Of a DNA stretch of 64,000 nt, positions 58,207 through 64,000 are shown one piece after another; positions within the stretch are counted from its first letter, which is position 1, and the number at the start of each line of letters is the position of its first letter. This DNA comes from Eremophila alpestris peregrina (lineage: Eukaryota; Chordata; Aves; Passeriformes; Alaudidae), in the NCBI GenBank assembly GCA_009792885.1, contig WMCF01000065.1, positions 3,839,770 through 3,903,769 of the forward strand. The letters run 5' to 3'. A program made the position numbers and the translations under genes. Under the pieces are notes generated by a model that was not told where the DNA came from, did no database searches, and worked only from the letters and a program-made list of their open reading frames with translations.

Positions 58207-59083
58207 GGCCAAAGCCTTGGTTTTCTTTTCTCTCGTTTCAGCCACGAGATTTAAAAACACAGAAACCAGCAGCACCAGCGAGCCTGGAACTCTTCAGTTT
58301 GCAGAGAGGAGCTGCCAAATTGGAGGAACAGCCCTGCATGTGGCAGGGAAGGCAATCAGGCTGAGCATGGGGAGGATGTGGAGCAAAGTTAAAAATATTG
58401 AGGAGCTGGGAAGAGGGAGGAGAGAAAGTCAGGTGCTGATTTTTTCCTTATTTCACCCCCAGCACTTGAAAAAAGGCTGAGAATGTTCTTGGGATGATTG
58501 TCAGGGTGCTGAGTTCTTCTGTTTGCTTGCTTAAAAGCTGTATTTTAGAACAAACATTGGTTTTTAAAGCCTCTAAAGGCATGGAAGAATCTCCTTGCTG
58601 CTATCAGAAGACATCATGGTATCATGTTTGACCCTTTTAGGCTGAAAAGAAACTCCCTGAAGGGGCAGATCCATATTTGAGTCTGGGCAATCACCCTGTT
58701 GTGGGGTCTGCACAAGCCTAAGACTTCCCTGGGATCCCACAAAGGCTTCCTGTGATATCTTTTGGTTCAAGAGGGCACCATTTTCTCATGCTCACTCCTC
58801 CCTCATCTCTCACCTCTCCCTCTCCATTTCTCCCTTCTAACAGGACAAAAATCAAACCTCTCAAAGAGCACTTTTCCCCCCAGCCCTTGAAGGCTGTCTC
58901 ACACCTTGATACTCCAGCCACCCCTTGGATCCTGCAGCATCTCCATCCTGAATGGTTTGGGGACTCTGTAGCACCTGCTCTAACACCTGCTCTGGGGGGC
59001 GAGGACAGATAATTAGCACCATTTTTCTAATGACCAATTTGTGACTGATGAGGCAAAGCAAACAGAGCAAGGGTGGTGGTGGT
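58207..59083. other. Plain sequence
   Basis: No recognised gene or repeat. A pyrimidine-rich patch occurs at about 58790-58840. Confidence 0.5.
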
Positions 59084-59391
59084 TGTAGGACACAAAAGGA
59101 AGATAAGAGACTCCATTTCAGAAGGCAAAGAGCACAGAAAAAAAACACTTTATTGTCTAATTCTTACTACCTTTTATGAGGTGTTCCAATACAGACTTGA
59201 CACGATTGGTGAATAGGAATGACACCTCTCTAATCCCATTGGTTAAACCAGAGAAATAACAAAACACCACCTGGAGAAAGGCTGTTTTGAGGAAGGAAAG
59301 TTGTTTGCTAAGATTGTTTTGAGAAGAATCTGCCTTGAGACATTTTCTCTTGGGAAAAAGTTATCAGCTGCCAGCAGGCTAAACCCTCACA
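59084..59391 (-). mobile_element. Solo LTR of an endogenous retrovirus
   Basis: Read on the minus strand the 308-bp block starts TGTGAGGG and ends GTCCTACA (near-inverted TG...CA ends). In order it carries two CCAAT boxes (complement of ATTGG at 59238-59242 and 59205-59209), a TATA box CATAAAAGG (complement of 59170-59178) and AATAAA (complement of 59149-59154) close behind it. This is a compact, complete LTR promoter plus polyadenylation layout. No gag, pol or env sequence is next to it. GGTGGT occurs on both sides (59078-59083 and 59400-59405), but 8 bases lie between the right copy and the TG...CA end, so a clean target duplication is not established. Confidence 0.68.
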
Positions 59392-60612
59392 GACCCAGAG
59401 GTGGTGCCCACACGGCCTCCCTGGAGCCATGGCTGCAGAAACTGCCCCAGATGAGCCATCCAAGCATCTCCAACTCACCAGGCTCCTGCTCAGACATTCA
59501 TCCTGCCCGTGTGAGACCTGGAACGTCCCTGCTTCCATCATGTGCCAGGCTTTCCTTTGTCTCCAGTGGCACAAGGGCCACACTGCCATTTCACCGAGCA
59601 GCAACGAACAGAAGGACCCAAACGTAGCTGAGAAAAATCCTCAATCTGGCATTAATCACCTGAGGGAGCTGGTGGCAGGCAGTGACATTTTCTCAGTGGC
59701 ACACAACCAGACATCTGCTGAACCAGCCAGCAGCTCGGCCCAGGGGGAGGAGGCTGCCTTTTTGTCTCCTCCCTGCAGGAAAGGAAAGGTCATGGCAGTG
59801 CCAGGGAAGCAGGGGAGGAAAGGTTATCCTGGAGGGTCCCTGGGCAGCCAGGGGTCACTTGGTGGAGAGCCTAGCACATCCATGCACAGCACTCAGCACA
59901 CGTGGGGGTAAATCAGCACCACCTTGGAAGCTGTTGGGAGAATTTGATCTAAACAGAGAACTTAAGGACTGTGGATGGCTCTCCAAAGGGAACAAATGTG
60001 GGAAATCACTCAGAGCAGGATCATGGAGACCACGAGACTGCTCATGAAGCTGCATCACAGCTGGGAAGGAAATCCACCCAGAGAAGGGAACTCCATCCCG
60101 TGCCTCTGGTGATGGATTCTGAAATGACCTCTCTGCTGCACTGTCAGATGCAAAATATGAATGTAATCGAACTGTGGATCTGAGCCAGCAGTAATTCACC
60201 TGTTTCTGCCCTGCAATATGCATCTCTCTGAAATATAACACTGATCAAAAATAAAATAAGAATAGGCAGACAGATTTTCTATTGGAAAATGCTGATTTAT
60301 TGGAACCAAGATGTTTAATAGGGATACATTGATTTCTTAAAAAAAAAATTTGAGGACTTTCATTAAAAGTTTCAAGATGCAAGGTGGGACAAAGCAAGAG
60401 GCCAAATTTAACTCTTTAGAGTCATTTAAGCTGAGCCTGAAGAGTAACATCTAAACAAGTGTTTTGAAAGGGGTTGGAAAAATGCTGATTTTTCATTTCC
60501 CAAGCCAGATTACTTCATCCCACTTGCACACTGGCAAATTTCTGATCACATCACATTTAACACTTGTGTAGTAACTTCAGCTGAAAAGACAAAGGAGGCT
60601 TCATCTGATGGA
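59392..60612. other. Plain sequence
   Basis: Mixed-composition DNA; open frames around 59430-60050 in several phases have no recognised content. No repeat family seen. Confidence 0.5.
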
Positions 60613-61034
60613 GGGATACGAAGGCAATGGAGGGACTGGAACATCCCTTATGAGAAAAGGCTCAAGGAGCTGGGGCTGTTCAGCCTCGAGAAGAGACAGC
60701 TGAGAGGGGACCTCATTAATGTGTATAAATACTTAAAGTGGGTGCCAAGAGCAGGGCTGAGGCTCTGCTCCATGGGCCCCAACCATGGCACAAGAGGAAC
60801 AGGATATGATGTCCAGCAAGTTCCACTTGAACGTGAGGAAGAATTTATTCTGTGCACTGACTGAGCCCTGGAACAGATTGTCCAGAAAGGCTGTGGAGTC
60901 TCCCTCACTGGGGATATTCCAGAACCCTCTGGACACACTCCTGTGCCCTGTGCACTGGGATTGCTCTTCTGGAGCAGGGAGGTGGGACCAGATGAACCCA
61001 CTCTGATCCTTTCCAACCCAACCCATCCTCTGAT
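60613..61034 (+). mobile_element. CR1 LINE 3' end, longest copy in the window
   Basis: Phrases in CR1 order: 'ggaacatcccttatgagaaa', 'aaggagctggggctgttcag', 'agctgagaggggacctcatt', 'aacgtgaggaagaatttatt', 'ctggaacagattgtccagaa', 'ctcactggggatattccaga' and the end 'gatcctttccaacccaaccc' with 'atcctctgat'. At 422 bases it covers the end of the coding region plus the 3' untranslated part. Stops show it is inactive. Confidence 0.95.
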
Positions 61035-62567
61035 CCTTACCTGTGGAAAAAAATCAACAAAATAGCACTACAACTGCTATAAATCCTGCTTTCCAGGGCT
61101 GGTTGAAAGGCCCCTGTTGCTTTGAGGGTGCTGGTGCTGTGCTGCTCCCTTACAACCACAATGGGGGTGGCATGTAGTGACACCAAGTCTTCCCATCCTT
61201 GGGCTTTTCCCAAAATCAATATGGAGTGTCAGCTGGCCTGACACCCCTTGCTAAAGAAGACTGCTTCATGTCAGCTCCTGTTTTTATATCATCCAGTCCT
61301 CATTTTGATTTTCAAGGGACGTTCCTGTTGATTATTTTTTTTTTAATCGCAGATACATCTCATGCCAAACGTCAGCCCCAGCCAAAGAAAACCTTTTTGC
61401 TGGCAGGGTTTGTGGATTTCTATCACTCTTGCTCTGCTGATCAGATTAGACAGGATGGGGCCAAGATTTCTCTTGGCTCTGGTACTTTCACATCATTCAG
61501 TGCACCGCTGGCAAGGGAGCATGAGGGATGGGATGCCAGAGGAAAGCTGCTCCCCCTAGGATGGCCTGAGAGGGTTTTAATGAAACCAGCACTGTCCCAC
61601 TGGCTGGCTGCAACCCTAACAAGCTCCAGAGGAGATTCTCTGTTTTCAGCATTCCCCTCTCCCTTCAGGAGCTGGATAAAATGTGAAACATGGGCAGGGA
61701 AGCAGGAAAGGGTTTCTTTGTGAGCAGCCACCTTCAAGGGGCAGAAGAGGGATGAGGACCCAGTGGCTGGGAGCAGCACTTTGTTGGGCACAAAGAGTGA
61801 CGAATGTCACTATCCATTTTGATTACGTGAGGGATTGAGGGACTTGGAAGGTTTAAACTTGGCTGGTACAAATTAAAAATTTGGCTGCTGCAGCAGCATT
61901 GCCAGAGCCTGTTGTCAGGAGCAGTGGAAGCATTTCCTTGGTAGTTGCAGTTGGTCAAGACTTTGATGTTCTCTCTAATTTCAAAAAGGGTAAAATGGAG
62001 AGTCAGGCATCATTTAAAGCAAGATGAACCACAAACACAGGAGACCTCACATTCCCACCCATGATCAACATATGAATAAGTAAGTGTGTGTACATATAAT
62101 TTACTTTATATATAGTTATATGTATTAAAATATATATATATGGGAATCAGAGAGGTGAAAGCCTTGGATAGATTTCAGACTCCGGCTGCTTTTCAACAAC
62201 ACTTTAGAAACACAGTACTAAATTTACATTGGTTTCAGTAATGCAAGACTAGAATTTCCCCCTGGAGATCCCATCTGCTCCTGACTTACACGAATCCCCC
62301 AAACTGGAGAACAGCAGGGCAGACATCCTATTAAATCACTGGTTTTATCATACCCATTCAGTTTTTTCCCCTGGATTGGATGATCTGCCAGGGCAGAATG
62401 CTGCATCATTTGCTTCATCAAAATGTGCAAGGTGGTGTGCAGTAATCCAGGCACAATGGCTGGTTCCTGAAGGATGTAAAGCTTTAACTGCTGGGTTCCT
62501 GGGAGCTGACACACTCTGGGGTCCCTCCACCTCAGCCCAGCTCTGTTTCCTGTCCTACCACACGCTG
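61035..62567. other. Plain sequence with a TA-rich patch
   Basis: No gene or repeat family is recognised. An AT-rich run with (TA)n segments lies at about 62083-62142 and is low complexity. Confidence 0.5.
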
Positions 62568-62718
62568 ATGTCTGACCTTGACCAAGCTGGTCACCTTCTT
62601 CTTGTCTTCAATAAAATCTGCCTCGTAAAATCTGGATAATAGCATTAAACTTATCTACATCAGATGAAGGTTTTGATGCTTAATCAATAAAGATTTGTAA
62701 AAGGCTCTGAGATCCTCT
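62568..62718 (+). mobile_element. MIR-like (CORE-SINE) relic, 3' half
   Basis: 'tgtctgaccttgaccaagct', 'tctggataatagcattaaac', 'tttgatgcttaatcaataaa' and 'tttgtaaaaggctctgagat' with 'cctct' follow the order of the MIR-type consensus ('tgtgaccttgggcaag ... aaatggggataatag ... ttaatgtttgtaaagcgctttgagatcct'). The order and spacing hold over about 150 bases despite divergence. Confidence 0.6.
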
Positions 62719-64000
62719 AAAAAAAAGGAAATGTCCACAAAAGGTTTCAGCATAAGCCAAGACTAATGAGTGAGTGAGAGGAGGGAGAAGCTGCCCCACT
62801 GACAGGACAGTGCTGGCAGGGCTGGAAGCACATCAGGGAAAGGCAGCCTTGGCCATGCCACAGGAAAAGAGAGAAATCCTGAGTTCCAAAGGGAAGTGGA
62901 TGCCAAGCTGGAAGTGCCAGCCTTGCACCAAGCATGGGCTTTTACTTTTGACAGGGTTTGGATCAGCTGCTTTTAATTTCTGAGACACCAAAGACTATTT
63001 AATTCCAAATTCACATTTCACCCCACTTTTCCTTCCCTTTGCCCCCTCTCTGGCAGTTTGCTGTAGAGGTAAGGGAATTATTTCTGTGGCAGTGAGAGTG
63101 CCCCCAAAGTGCTGATGCAGTGCTGGGAGATCACCAGAGTACAACATTATAAGAATATATAAATATTGTGTTCACCCAGGCACCTTTTGAAAGCTATCCC
63201 TAATTTTTAAACTTTGAAAACAGCAGGAAACTGAAGAAAAGGAAACACTCAGATCTCAAATCCAAGCAGCAAAAATGTCTGCAGAGCAGAGAAAAAGTCT
63301 ATTCTTATCGTGTCTCTTGTCTGAGCAGAATTAGGAGATCTCAAGGCAGATACCAACCTGCTGAGAGCAATTTCAGCTCGTTCTGAGATGCTCTGCTGAA
63401 TTTATACTGCAGAGAGCTTCTGATTAAATTCAACCTCATCTTCCAAACCTTCCTTTGAGGTCTCCTGTAGCTGGGTGCCACCCCTGGAATGGCACTGGGC
63501 AGTGCTCAGTCCCCAGCCTTGGGTGACCATCAGTCAGGTCCCTCAGCTCAAGGACAATTTCCTTCTGCAATATTTCACTCCAACGTTTCCTTGGAGGTGC
63601 AGGAGACAGTCAGGTGATGTCCTGTTCCTCAAACAAACGAGTCCTGGGTCTGCCCAACCTTCCTGCCAGCAGCCAGGGAAGCTCTGCACACTCTAATTCC
63701 CAAAGATGAGCTGGGGATTCACATGTTACTTACTGGGGTATTACATGGAATTTTAATAGGCCTTTAACAGGGCTCCTGTGAGTTCCACAGCTGATCCAAA
63801 CAAGATCTCTGCTCCAAGGCCTAATCCCCTCATAGCCTAAAAGGATCTCCTTCAGAGAAATTGTTTTGTCTTCAGGCAGTGCTGCCAAGAAAGAGGAAGG
63901 AAGGGGTGGACAGAAAGAAGAGAAAGAGAGGCACTTTTAAAGAAAAAGGCAAGTTTATCTGAAAAGGGAGAAGTGATGTTAATGCAGGTAGAAAATGCTA
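62719..64000. other. Plain sequence (right flank)
   Basis: No gene, RNA or repeat family is recognised up to the window edge. A purine-rich patch (GAAAGA-type words) lies at about 63888-63945. Confidence 0.5.

Noticed and set aside
1..64000. CRISPR arrays, bacterial operons, rRNA or tRNA genes, mitochondrial insertions, viral genes other than LTRs
   Set aside because: None seen. The only regularly spaced repeats are eukaryotic mini- and microsatellites, and no tRNA-type GGTTCRA box with a matching cloverleaf was noticed on reading.

Overview
This is one 64 kb stretch of a bird genome, most likely a songbird-type (passerine) genome. It reads as intergenic DNA or the inside of a very large intron. 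The main evidence is at least eight chicken-repeat-1 (CR1) LINE fragments. Most keep the recognisable 3' end (a '...ggccaggctggatggggcttggagc...' core followed by 'cccttccaaccca...attctatgat'). There are also short solo LTRs of endogenous retroviruses, faint MIR-like SINE relics, a low overall repeat density, and no bacterial-style gene packing, operons, rRNA or tRNA. No complete protein gene can be supported. Most open frames here are chance frames or run through repeats.

Layout. 1-6340: two possible small coding exons at the extreme left (162-265 and 402-454, phase-compatible, with a TTTTA microsatellite in the presumed intron), a solo-LTR candidate (1297-1748), then plain sequence. 6341-7040: a CR1 split by a later solo LTR, with matching GGGG on both sides. 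7041-29158: mostly single-copy DNA with one antisense CR1 (10163-10336), a pyrimidine tract, several AT-rich, motif-dense blocks that look like conserved non-coding elements, and one unusually long unexplained open frame (14247-15176). 29159-40150: a cluster of five CR1 3' ends on the + strand, one of whose tails appears to have grown into a TTCTA microsatellite, with more CNE-like blocks between them. 40151-49178: plain and CNE-like sequence, simple repeats, and a perfect 14-bp inverted repeat. 49179-52000: an LTR candidate, a possible 36-codon exon, a 22-bp minisatellite containing the only assembly gap, and a CpG-rich patch. 53813-57487: an open frame carrying a Tc1-transposase-like motif, an old CR1 reverse-transcriptase relic, and a 620-bp array of 9-bp telomere-like units with a higher-order period of about 160 bp. 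57488-64000: two MIR-like relics, a well-formed solo LTR, and a long CR1 3' end.

How it fits together. The recognisable elements are fossils of retrotransposition (CR1), of retroviral insertion followed by LTR-LTR recombination (solo LTRs), and of tandem-repeat growth. The AT-rich blocks with POU, TCF/LEF, NK2-class and homeodomain-like words are the best candidates for function, probably as distal regulatory DNA, but conservation cannot be judged from one sequence. The most distinctive structure is the GGGTTATNN array at 56868-57487. The best lead for a real gene is the exon pair at the left edge.
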